This document shows positions 36,041-46,301 of a stretch of DNA of 64,000 bases, one piece after another. The position numbers and the translations under genes were made by a program. The notes beneath the pieces were generated by a model that saw only the letters and a program-made list of their open reading frames with translations, did not search any database and was not told the DNA's origin. Within the stretch, counting starts at the first letter, position 1; every line of letters begins with the position of its first letter. Source of the DNA: Diplosphaera chodatii (taxonomy: Eukaryota > Chlorophyta > Trebouxiophyceae > Prasiolales > Stichococcaceae); NCBI GenBank assembly GCA_032358165.1, contig JAALGY010000030.1:1178001-1242000 (forward strand). The letters run 5' to 3'.

Positions 36041-36859
36041 CTACTTGCGCCCCTTCTTGCCCTTCTTGCCAGACTTGCCGCTGGCGGCGCCGGCGGCGGC
36101 ACGGGCCTCCCGCTCCTCCTTCTCCTTGGCTGCCTGTGCTGCGGCTTGAGCCTTCTTGGATCGCCCAGGGTGCTTTGGCACCAGCTCTGCCACTCTCTTG
36201 TACAGGGTTTTCCCTATGAACGTTTGCGAGAGGTTCACACTCATTGCACTTGCACGGCCACCACATTGCCATGCACCGCTTTTTTGCTGCCGCAACGAAC
36301 ATCAGCACGGGGCGCTCCAGTAGGCTTCACATGCGAGCTGACAGGCTCACTGTTTGGGATGTCTGGGTTGCACAGGGTGCCGTCATCATTCTTCAGCTGC
36401 ACACGCACGCGGCCCAGCACCCACCACTCCCGCGGGTATGCTTTGCGCTGCAGCCGCAGCAGCAGGAAAGTAAGATGCGTGGAGGTACTGTGGGCGCTTG
36501 GCATGCAACTTCTATGTTGTAAGCTCCATGCTGTATGCTTGCTGGCGTGAACAAACACTGATCACCTCGAAATCCGCCTTGAGCTTGAGTCCAAGATTGC
36601 AGCAATCCGCAATCTCGATGACGTTGGGGTTCTCACAGCCTGTGCACGCAGCAAGCAGCGAAGGCATCTCACCACTCGTCTCATGCTTGGAAAGCGCTAC
36701 GGATGTTGGGCAGGAATGACGCCTGCACGGCTCACCCTGGCTTTTCGGTACTCTCCTTCCACCAGCGACTGTGACGTTGCTGTTGATGTATGCGGGATAT
36801 ATCACCACCCTCTGCAATTTTATGCCAGCATCAAGCCGCTGCGCATCTGGACGGTACAC
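36041..36859 (-). CDS. SRP19: Signal recognition particle 19 kDa protein
   Basis: SRP19 binds the SRP RNA and helps SRP54 assemble, for co-translational targeting to the ER. Four exons on the minus strand give VVIYPAYINSNVTVAGGRRV, then CENPNVIEIADCCNLGL, YPREWWVLGRVRVQLKNDDG and LCNPDIPN. The last exon is KTLYKRVAELVPKHPGR, ending in a Lys-rich tail (KSGKKGKKGRK). These are the standard SRP19 blocks in order and the length is normal. The exon 1/2 join is phase 1. Stop at 36041-36043. The exact start Met (36859) is a best choice. Confidence 0.95.
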
Positions 36860-37570
36860 ATGATGCAGTGACCGAGTTCATGTGCATCTCACAGTCATGC
36901 ATGCGCACCTTGTCGTGATCAAGGGCGTCAGGCATGTTGCATCAGCCCCAGCAAAACGGTTCCGCTCTCAGCTGTGTATAGGCTGTGTGCCTGACTGCAA
37001 CTTGGGATGGCTGGGTTGAGTGTGGTGCGCAGGGCTGGTCACGCAACGTGAACAACTGTAATCAGCTGTGTGCACAACTTCTTCTCGTGAGGATGTCAAC
37101 CGCGATAATCTCCACACTTGCCGACGGCAGGATCTGAGGCAACCACGGGTGGCGAAACAACCGAGGTGTGGGTGCACACTACGGACTCCGGTGCTTCGTG
37201 CTTGTCCCGCAAACTTACATTTTGCAAGCTATACACAGGAGCTCCCTCTGTCGTCACGCTGCGTGCAAGTCAAATAGCTGAGCGTCGCCGCGACCATTCA
37301 AAGCCAGAGCATCGTTCATTGAACACACCAAGCCTGAGTCACGGTCATCATCAAAGTTGTATGCCTGCTCATGCGTTCGTGCTGCATGCACGTCTGAGTG
37401 GAGCGGGTATCTGCATGTTCCGGGGCCCTGGGATCAGCTCTGCTTGAGCCTTCATGCCAGGGTGGAGCGCCAGCTGCTGAGCAGCGCAAAATTTGGCTGC
37501 AACCAGCAGCAGCGGTTGCTGAGCCGGCCCAGGGGTCACAACTCCAGAGGCGGCCGGCTCTCGTTGCGTC
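36860..37570. other. Divergent promoter region, SRP19 and SNX1
   Basis: About 700 bases between the starts of SRP19 and SNX1. Several short frames have no family signal. No core promoter element was recognised. Confidence 0.4.
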
Positions 37571-40496
37571 ATGGGGACCAGCGCCGTGCATGGGCCGCCC
37601 CCACCGTATGAGAGTGTCGTCATGAGCGATGCGGTGCGTGCACAATGGGAAGACAAAGTGCTGATCAGGGATATGTCTGTTTTCCCTATATCTGACAGCA
37701 ACATTACTGTAACCTGACCAGAACGGTAACATGCGCAGGACGTGTCCCGTGGCAGAAGCACAGCACCAGCGGTACGTAAGCAGCAGGTGTCTTCAATCCG
37801 TGAGGCCATGTCATGCAGAGTCGCATTACAGTTTGGTCAACAGGCTTTGTTGCTGCTGCAGGATCCCCCTGCGCCAGCATTTGACATCGCAATCTCAGAG
37901 CCCATCAAACAGGGCGATGGTGTCGGGGTAGGTTCTGGGAATGCCTGTGAACTAGCATGACACTGACAGGGCATTGAGCACAAGGTCATCAGGGTCCTTG
38001 TAAGTGAGGCTGCTGAGCCATGGCATGGCGGTGCAGGCATTCCACACGTACAAGGTGCGCACGAAGACCTCACAACCACAGTACCGAAACCGCAGCATGG
38101 AGGTCGTTCGGCGGTTTCGCGACTTTGCGTGGCTGCATCAGCGGTTGTCCGAGCACAATCGAGGTGGGATGAAGCAGATTGATCGCCATTGGCTGCTGGC
38201 CGCGTGTGCTGATACAACACTTGCGCTCGAATGCCAATGACGTGCTGCACAGCGGATTTGCAGGGATCATTATACCGCCAATCCCAGAGAAGAACCCGAT
38301 GCAGAAGATCCAGACGTCGCCACGATTCCTGCGAGAGCGGCGCACTGCCCTCGAGAAGTTCATCAACCGAGTGGTGAGCAGTGTCCGCAGCACCCTGCAG
38401 CAGATGGTGCTCTGAGGCCGACTTTAAGTGCTGACCTTGCTCTGGGTGCATGATGCTGATGCCTTTGCAACCGTGCCCTGTCTGGTTGCAGGCGGCGCAC
38501 CCCTCGCTGGCTGACAGCACCGATCTGCGTGCCTTCCTGGAGGACAACGAGGGGGAGTGGCAGGTGGAGGTGCGCCACCTTTTTGCACCGCCCGCGCAGC
38601 TTGCATGCCGCAAGCCCTGAAGCCCCAGTCCCCAGCACCTGTCCGCCATGATGCCAGTACATGTTGCTTGCTCGGTGGAGCAACAACTTGATACATCGTA
38701 GTTATATATATGGTTGCCAGCTGAGGTGCACTGAGCCACCCTGTGTTGGACAAGCAGGTGGCGCGCGCCAACGCGGAGCACGGCGGCGGCGCCAAGAAGA
38801 CGCTGGCGGGGGCGGTGCAGATGTTCCGGGAGCTCAGCCACTCGACGGTGGCGCTCATCGCCGGCAAGAGCGAGGACGCGGACGAGGACCCCGAGTACCT
38901 CAAGGTGCTCCAGGGCTGGTCGGTCTCACCACGACCTGCGTACTTGTGGACTGTCACGCTCGTGCGCTCTCATATGTCCTCACTGTTCCCACGAACGTCA
39001 GCGACCGCGCGACTGCTGGGGAACAGCTGCCAGGCCCAGCGGTGCGGCTGTGTGTCGACCATACCGGCTGCCTCGGCAAGCTGACGTGCACTTGCAGGCG
39101 TGGTGCAAACCTGCTTGGCACCAGCACCGCCCACCTGCCGGCGGCCCTTCCTGTGTGCGCAGGTGCGGGAGTATGTGGGGCAGCTGGAGGCGCACCTGGC
39201 GGAGGCGCACAAGCAGGCAGCGCGCCTCGTCAAGCGCCAGGACAGCCTCTCCTCCGCGCTCGCCAACTTCGGCACCTCCATGGTGGGGGTGTGGCTCTGC
39301 TCAGCATCTGCACCCGCTTTGCCTGCGTTGCCTCCCACCCGTGCGAGTCACTTGCGGCACTGGCGCTCGGTCGTCAGACACTTTCGCAGTCAAGCTGGGA
39401 AACCTGCTGAGGCGACGCTTGGTGTGGTCAGGTGGCGCTCGGCAAGTTCGAGAGTGGCAACCTGGCGCAGTCCTTCATGCGCATGGGCGACAAGGCGGAG
39501 CTGCTGGCCAAGTCGGCGCGCGAGCAGTCCGCCGCGCTCGCAGAGTCCTTTGAGGCGCCCCTCAAGGTGCGGTCCGTCCCCAGTCTGCGGCAGGAGACCC
39601 GTGGCCTGGTGGCCACTTTGCGAAGTCGTGTACGCCTTTGTATCAGTGTCAACTGCTGGAACTTGTTCATGTCACGATGGTGTTCAGCCACTTGGTCGCA
39701 GGAGTTTGTGCGTCTGGTGAAGAGCTGCAAGGCGACGATGGCGGATCGCGCGCTGGCGCTGGGGACGCTGCAGACGGCACGCGCCGACGTCGCCGCCAAG
39801 CGCTCCAAGCTCATGAAGCTGCGCGGCACGCCCGGCATCAGGGTGCGCCACTCATACAACTATGCACCTCCTGTATGCAGCACTCGCTGTGACCGTCCAG
39901 GCACATGCACGGATGCTCATCCGCAGGTGCAGCGGCCAAAGTGTTTGTGTCTGCTGCATATGAATGCGCCGCTGTCTCAGACACGCCTCCGCACCAGACA
40001 TCAACAAGGAAAGACGATGCAAAATACCTTGCCGCAGGAGGAGAAGGTGGCGGAGGTGGAGCGGGAGCTCAATGAGGCGCAGTTCAAGGTGGAGACCGCG
40101 CAGGGCACCTTCGACACCATCTTGTCTCGCATGACCACCGAGCTCGCCCGCTTCCAGGTTCGGCCGATACCTTGATGAAGTCGCAGGGCCTCATCCGCTG
40201 ACTCAAATTCGCTGTGCAGGAGCCGTTCTTCCAAACCCAGGGCTCTCTATGATGCTAATTACAGTGCCCATTGCAATCTGGCTGCGGCAGGATCCCATAG
40301 CAGGGCATTGTGTACCATGTGGTATACCTGAATCTGAGACTCATGCATTGGTGACTTTGTGCAGGAGGAGCGGGCAGAGGAGATGGCAGCAGTGCTGCGC
40401 AACTTTGCACTTGCGCAGGCGCGCACGGCGGCAGAAACAGCAGAGGCCTGGCGGAGCCTCATTCCGCCATCTGCCGATGGCGAGGAGTCCCAGTGA
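37571..40496 (+). CDS. SNX1: Sorting nexin 1/Vps5-type PX-BAR protein
   Basis: A retromer-associated endosomal coat protein. Exon 1 from 37571 (MGTSAVHGPPPPYESVVMSD) joins at phase 0 to DPPAPAFDIAISEPIKQGDG. The PX domain follows: AFHTYKVRTKTSQPQYRN, VVRRFRDFAWLHQRL (phosphoinositide-binding Arg), IIIPPIPEKNPMQK (the PPxP loop) and RRTALEKFINRV. The BAR part is spread over several exons with heptad-like helices: VREYVGQLEAHLAEAHKQAA, FESGNLAQSFMRMGDKAEL, EFVRLVKSCKATMADRALAL, EEKVAEVERELNEAQFKVET and EERAEEMAAVLRNFALAQA. It ends SADGEESQ. The PPPPY near the N-terminus is not part of the fold. Domain order and length are normal for SNX1. Confidence 0.93.
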
Positions 40497-40875
40497 TAGA
40501 GGCTGGCAGAGTAGGTTTCCCACCTTTGCGACACGACAGTCGACTTGCATGCAACCGTGCATAGCGATGCAACGCTGGAATGCAGACTGCGCTGCGCCAT
40601 CAGCCCTGCTTGTACCTTAGCTCTCAGCTGTAGAATGTTGGCAGCATACCAAGTTTCTGTGGGCGCCATGAATGGCACGACGTACAGCTCATACTGGTGT
40701 TTGCTCGCTCCACTTTGTGTATCAACAGCACAGCAGGGTCGGTGTTGTAACTCTCTTTCAGTTCTCAAGCCCTCAGCATCTACCCATCATGCTGCATTCC
40801 CAACAAAATCTAGCATGATCCCACACTGCAGCAAGGTGCGCTGGCAGTGCTCATCAGCAAGGCCTTCCACACCGT
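40497..40875. other. Convergent intergenic region
   Basis: Holds the SNX1 3' UTR and the FAS2 3' end. A possible extra last FAS2 exon (40787-40825) lies inside it. Confidence 0.4.
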
Positions 40876-43800
40876 TCAGTTGCCGAATGCACACAGGACG
40901 CCAGCTCCTGCTGCCTGCACCTTGCCAGAGGGCGATGTGCCCATTAGCTTTGGCGTGATGCGGCGGCTTGGCTCCACCCTCATCATCGGTGGCGCCTCTT
41001 GGCTCGCCTCCGCTGGCGATGCCTGCATGCCAGGCACAACACAGTCGGTCGTCAGGTGCAGCATCTGCCTGGCGATGATGAGGTGTTCGCTGCAGTACCA
41101 GACGCGTCAATACCTCGCCATCCTACAAACAGACAGGGGTACAAAGATGCCAACAGAGATCAGACAACTTCCGTGCCGTGGCAGTCCATACCTCTCGGTG
41201 GTTGCAGCAGGTTGCCGCCTGCGCTGCAAAGCTGCCGATCGGGCCCGAGTCCTTCAGCAGCATTGTTGGTGACACCGCCACAGGTGTCAGCCGCCGCGGC
41301 TTCTTGACAGACTGCACCCGGCACACTCAGCAGGCATCACACAGGTCGATTCGATGATTTGGAACCTTGAAGATCACAAAAAATGTCGTAAGCTGCAGTC
41401 AGAGCGGCTCGCTTCACGAGGCTCAGGGTAGGGTGTAACGCATGGCGATGACCGAGCACCTGTTGCTGCTGCCCGCCAGCGGCGATGCCGCTGCGCTTCA
41501 AAGTGCCGCTGGCGCTGCTGGCACCGCCGGCGCCGCCTGCTGCAATGTCACCAGCCCCGCCGGACCCCTGCGGCTGCACATCTGCAGGTCCAGCACCCTG
41601 CTGGCTCAGGGACTGGGGCGTGCGTTGAAGCTGCTGGGCTGCGCCACCTGCAGGAGCTGCCCGTACGGCTTCTGATGCCATGTGCTGACAGTCTGGTGGA
41701 TCCGATGCGCCTGCATTGGTCGGCTGCGCAGGCTGCGACACTGTGCCCGACGCTGCCGCCGTGATGCTGATGGGCTGCGGTGCAATGCGGCGCTGCTGCT
41801 TGGGCTGCTGCTGCTGGCCGCCTGTCACTTGCTGCTTCGGAGACTTTGCAGCAGTGGCGGCAGGAGAGCCCTGCTGCTGGGAAGGACTGCCTGCGGCCGC
41901 TGTTGGCTTCGCAGCTGGCGCCTGCTTGGGCTGCGGGGGCGGCCTGCGAGTTGGGACATGAGGAGTACGACCTCCACTGGGTACGTATGACCCGAGCATG
42001 CACCGGGCTGGCATGGCGGCGGCAGACCTCAAGATCGCCTGCCTGATGCAGCGCGGCAAACGACACTACCAGGCACTGCTGTCACGAATGCGTGTGCTCA
42101 CCTGGGTCTGACAGACTTGGCGGCAGATGCGAGGCGGCGAGCGATGTGCGCAGGCACAGCCTCAGCGGGCGCCGGCGCCCCCAGCTCGCCTGCCGCGAAC
42201 GCTGTGATCGAGCAGTACCCGTCACGGGAGGACACCTACATCGGCGTCCACCACTGACGTCATTGCAATCTGATGGGCGCCCACACTCTGCCACGACTGC
42301 ATGCGTGGTGCTTGCAGGCAGGCAGTCGAGCAGACGACCCTCTCAAGGTTGCTTGGTGCGCCCTTTGGCGCGAACTCACCGCGAGGGCGCGGCCGTTACA
42401 GGACCAGGCAATGTCGGTGATGACGTCCATGTGCAGCGCCCCCAGCACGCCGACCGCCGTCATGCCCTGCGCGACGGGAACAGTGATGAGGCTCATGCAG
42501 CAGACTGTACCCTCGTGCTCAGTGTCGTAAGCATTTCTGTGTGAAATCGAGAGGACTGCAGCACATCAGAGCTGATGAAACCGGTCAACTTGTTGCGGAG
42601 CAGTAGCTAACTTGGAGACAGGGGAGTGATGTAGGCGCACCTGAGTGTCGTACAGAATGATACTCTCTGCTGTGGCAACTGCAAAGACCATGCGGTAGGG
42701 CAGCTGCACGAGGCCATCGCGGACTGTGTGGGCCCTGGCTGGCTGGATGTGCTGGTCGTCTAGCTGCCCTGCAGCGGTGTCTGCCTTGCTGTTGGCAGCT
42801 ACAGGAACAGCGCTGGCTGTAGTTGCTGGCTGCGCTTGCCGCAGTGCAAACAGGCTCGGGCAGAAGGCGATGGCCACCACTGGGGTTGCCAGCACTGGCA
42901 GGTGGCACACCTGCCCAACAGCACATTCGCTTTGGTTGTGGGATCATGCGTGGAAACTACTTTACAGCAAGGACAGCACTGTGCGGACCGCCTGGCAGCC
43001 GTGGACAGGTCGCAAACACACCGGCGCATCCCAGTGCCCACGGGCGTATATGTATGTGGTGAAGCCCTGCGCACTGCTGCTGCTGCGGGTGTACACACCA
43101 GTTGGCACAGCCAGCAGCGACCCTGCGACATGCAAGATGGCGTTGGCCAGGGTATCTATGCATGGTATAGCCCGAGTTGGAGGGGACTCGAGACGTCTGG
43201 TGCAAGTCAGCAACTTCTTGACCAGACAGAGGGCACATGGTCGCACCATCTGGAGACCAGGCCAGGCGGCGGAAGAACGTGTGCATGTGCTCGTCTCCAA
43301 ACAGTGCTGGCCGCTGCATCTTGCTCTGCCCGTCGCCACCTGCATTTCCAGGTTGAAGCATCATCTTTGAGGTGCATGCATTTGGCATCAGGGAGCGGGC
43401 AAGTCGGTCAGCAGTTGTTGCCTCAAGGTGGTCGGCTTGCCTGGCAGCGCAACAGGGCGGCCCTTGGCCAGCACGTGCTGGCACACTAGGTCCCTGGCGG
43501 TGCCGGCGCATGTCCCCGCTGTTGCTGCCGGCCTGTAACGTCGGCCCGCTGCCGGCGGCTTAGGGCCATACAGTCTGCAAAGCGGCACACGCACAAAGTG
43601 TGATGGCAGCTGCCTCCTCCCCGCCCAGCAGGCGCAAGCAGCACCGTGCATGCAACATGGCCTCGCCGGGTCGCCTGCAGCCGGTGCGCCAACAGAATGG
43701 ATGCTAGCACGCCGTGCATGCTGGCCCACCTGCAGGTGCGGTCTGCGGACTGCGTGGCCAGGAGGTGGGATGCTGGATCCCAGGCGCAGCCCTGCACAGG

Positions 43801-44815
43801 ACCATGTGCGGGGCGATGACATGAATGCATATGACACCACAACTTTCGATATGTCCTGGCTTTTCTTCATGGAGGGTAGTACGAATGTGCCCCACCTGCA
43901 CGAAGTGACGGTGTCCCTCCAGCCGCAGCACACCTCGTGCTGAGCTTGCATCCCACACCACCTGCATCCAAGGTTGCTGATTGGTGAGAAGCGCACATGC
44001 ACAGCATCAGCCAGTGCCAAGCACACTGCACATTCGTCAGAAGCCAAAAGGCCCGAAAGGCTGCACCGCTGTGTTGTCGATGCTGCCGCTGGCAAGTGCG
44101 CTGCCATCTGGTGCCCAGTCCAGGTCCTGGACATCGTCTGTGTGCGACCTGCGAACAGAAAATGAGCAAGGGACTTGCATGCAATGTCATGCCCATCATA
44201 GGCCGAAGTCCATTGCACCTGCTGTCGTGGCAAGTCAGCAGCATGCCTGAGGATTGATCGTTGCCAGTGAGTGTCCTCGCCATTCAGCTGCTGCATGTTG
44301 GCACGCCACAGGAATAGTTCGCCGCCATCGCCTGCTGACGCCAGCTGCTCACCTGCAGTCGGACATGGCAGTCAGTTGCCAATGCCACCCGCCTTTTCTG
44401 ACGTGTGTCCAGATGGAGGCAATACCAGGTGTGATGGCCCGTGACAGCTGCATGTACTCTACAATGCCGTGGTGTCAATACCTGTTGGCGAAAAGCGGAT
44501 GCAGTTGACAGTGCGTGTGTGGCCTCCGATCAGGCTGCCCATGTGCTGCACTGTGGGATCGCCGTCCGCATCCCTTCCCACACGCCACAGCTGCAGCCGA
44601 GGGTGTGCGTCGTCACACTGCATGTTCAGCGCCAGAGCACCAGCCGCACCAGAGCATGTGCTGATATGCTGCGTCTCAATGTTATAGTACGAGTCTACAC
44701 TCACCTTGATCTCCTTGTCTGCTCCCGCCGTGGCCAGCGTGCCATCCGGGTGGAAGTCCAGGCTATATACAGGCTCCTTGCCATGCCACACGATCTGCAG
44801 GACCTTCGCCTTCAT
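40876..44815 (-). CDS. FAS2: CAF-1 p60 subunit, WD40 histone chaperone
   Basis: The middle subunit of chromatin assembly factor 1, which places H3-H4 on newly replicated DNA. It starts MKAKVLQIVWHGKEPVYSLD, then DGTLATAGADKEIKV, the classic FAS2/Cac2 N-terminus (an upstream Met is at 44824). WD blocks follow: GGHTRTVNCIRFSPTG, ASAGDGGELFLWRA, LDWAPDGSALASGSIDNTAV, VLRLEGHRHFVQ, GCAWDPASHLLATQSADRTC, MVFAVATAESIILYDTQ and LGALHMDVITDIAWSCNGRA. The C-terminal tail is Pro/Gln/Ala-rich and then continues in two well-spliced phase-0 exons, 41192-41311 and 40921-41022. The tail carries QQRRIAPQPI, KKPRRLTPVA and PSRRITPKLM, all like the ASF1-binding B-domain. The stop used (40876-40878) assumes read-through of the last exon; a splice to 40825 would end at 40787. 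Confidence 0.93.
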
Positions 44816-45313
44816 TGTGCACAAGCTAGACAGCGTCTGACTGACTCTGTTTCACGCGCACATCCTCACATGCTGCTTGTGCTTGCTGCCGCGCGTGTTG
44901 CACTTTGAGAGCCAGTATTCCTCCCAAGGATTGCCAACAGGATTGTACCAACGTGCCAGGCACAGGGTGCGCACGACTCCTGACGAGAAGAACAGCCTAC
45001 TTCAAGTGAACGCAAGCGTTGTGGCTACGCTGTCATGATATGAAGATCGGAACATGCACAGCGGAGGCAGCAAACTGGCCAACTTGAATTTCGAGTGCGA
45101 TACAGGGGTGTGTTCATGCGACGCCGAGGGCTGCAACAGCTGAGCTGTGGGGTCGCTGAGTGCATGCTGGCCCTGCACTCGGTGCGTCACATCATACGTG
45201 CATTCTCTTTACAAGGCCCTGCACCTTTGCATCGCGCAGCGCATGAGCGTTGCACACCCAGTGGAGCACTGCAGCACACCAGACAACACAGCGGCGCAGC
45301 GACACGCCTCAAC
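44816..45313. other. Divergent promoter region, FAS2 and VPS55
   Basis: About 500 bases between the two start codons. Short frames here have no family signal and no core element was recognised. Confidence 0.4.
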
Positions 45314-46136
45314 ATGGCAATCCAGGACGTCAGGATACTAGGTGCAGCGGCACTCTTGCCAAATGCACTCTGCATATGCACGCAGACTGTGAAATCTGGT
45401 CCTGATGCTTGCAGCCTGATGTCCCTTGGAGCTTGCCGCAGCACAACATTGCGTCATGGGGCGTGTCCATGTCCAGGTGGCCTGGCGTTCAGCTTCAGCC
45501 TAGGCGTGCTTCTGCAGCTGCTGGGGTGCCTGCTATGGCACAACTGGTGGCCGATGCTGACAGCGTTCATGTATGTGCTCGTGCCCATGCCGATGCTGTT
45601 TTTCGGGGGCATGGACAGCGGAGCATATGGCGGCAGCGCACTGGCGAGTGGGTGAGGCTCTGTTGTGACGCTGCTGCTCCAGGGTTGTTGTCTTTGCGCG
45701 CAACGATGGTGACCTCAATCGAGCATGGCAACGGGTGTATGCAGATGGGTGGATGCCGGCAAGTTTCTGACAGGCTTCTCAGCTGTGGGCTCGATTGCCA
45801 TCCCTGCCATCCTATATCATGCCGAGGTGCGCACTGCATGGCTCTGTATGCCGAGGCGTTTGGTCATGAGCATCAGCGGGACAAAATTGGACCCCTCTCC
45901 CATGCTGCGCAGAAAATCACTGGGGGAGCTCTGGCATTGGAGCTGGCGGCAGTTGCGGTGAGACTCTGACCCTGACCCTGACGACACACATTTTAACTGC
46001 TCATCTCACACCCCCCTTCAAGTCAGCGTCTCATCTGCATTCATTCATTGGTTTGCGTCTCGGCATGCAGGTGCTGGGTGGCACGGTTGTAGCGTATGAT
46101 TTCTTCACAAATCAGGATACGATTTCCTACTATTAG
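45314..46136 (+). CDS. VPS55: VPS55/LEPROT-type endosomal membrane protein
   Basis: Acts in late endosome-to-vacuole transport. Five exons fit by phase: 45314-45341, 45477-45651, 45745-45826, 45913-45957 and 46071-46136, giving 131 residues, the usual family length. The sequence runs MAIQDVRILGGLAFSFSLGV, LLQLLGCLLWHNWWPMLTAF, MYVLVPMPMLFFGG, WVDAGKFLTGFSAVGSIAIP, AILYHAEKITGGALALEL and VLGGTVVAYDFFTNQD. Four hydrophobic segments, the NNWWPM-like turn and the FLTG.SAVGSIAIP block identify VPS55. The 9-codon first exon is short but its phase (1) and the resulting start fit the family. Confidence 0.92.
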
Positions 46137-46301
46137 TTTAGGAAGGTGACACTGATTCCTCAGGTTTCCAAGTTATGTCTGCAGTTCTATGTACTGGTTT
46201 CGTGCATTGACGGTCGTGTCTGTGGCGTTGTGGCAAGACTCTGTACATGTTCAGCCGATCTTGTGGCACCCTACTTGTTCAGAGACGATGCACGTCATTG
46301 T

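Noticed and set aside
38700..38711. TATATATA string
   Set aside because: Within an SNX1 intron, not upstream of a gene.
40259..40768. 169-residue minus-strand frame
   Set aside because: It overlaps the SNX1 last exon on the other strand and shows no family signal.
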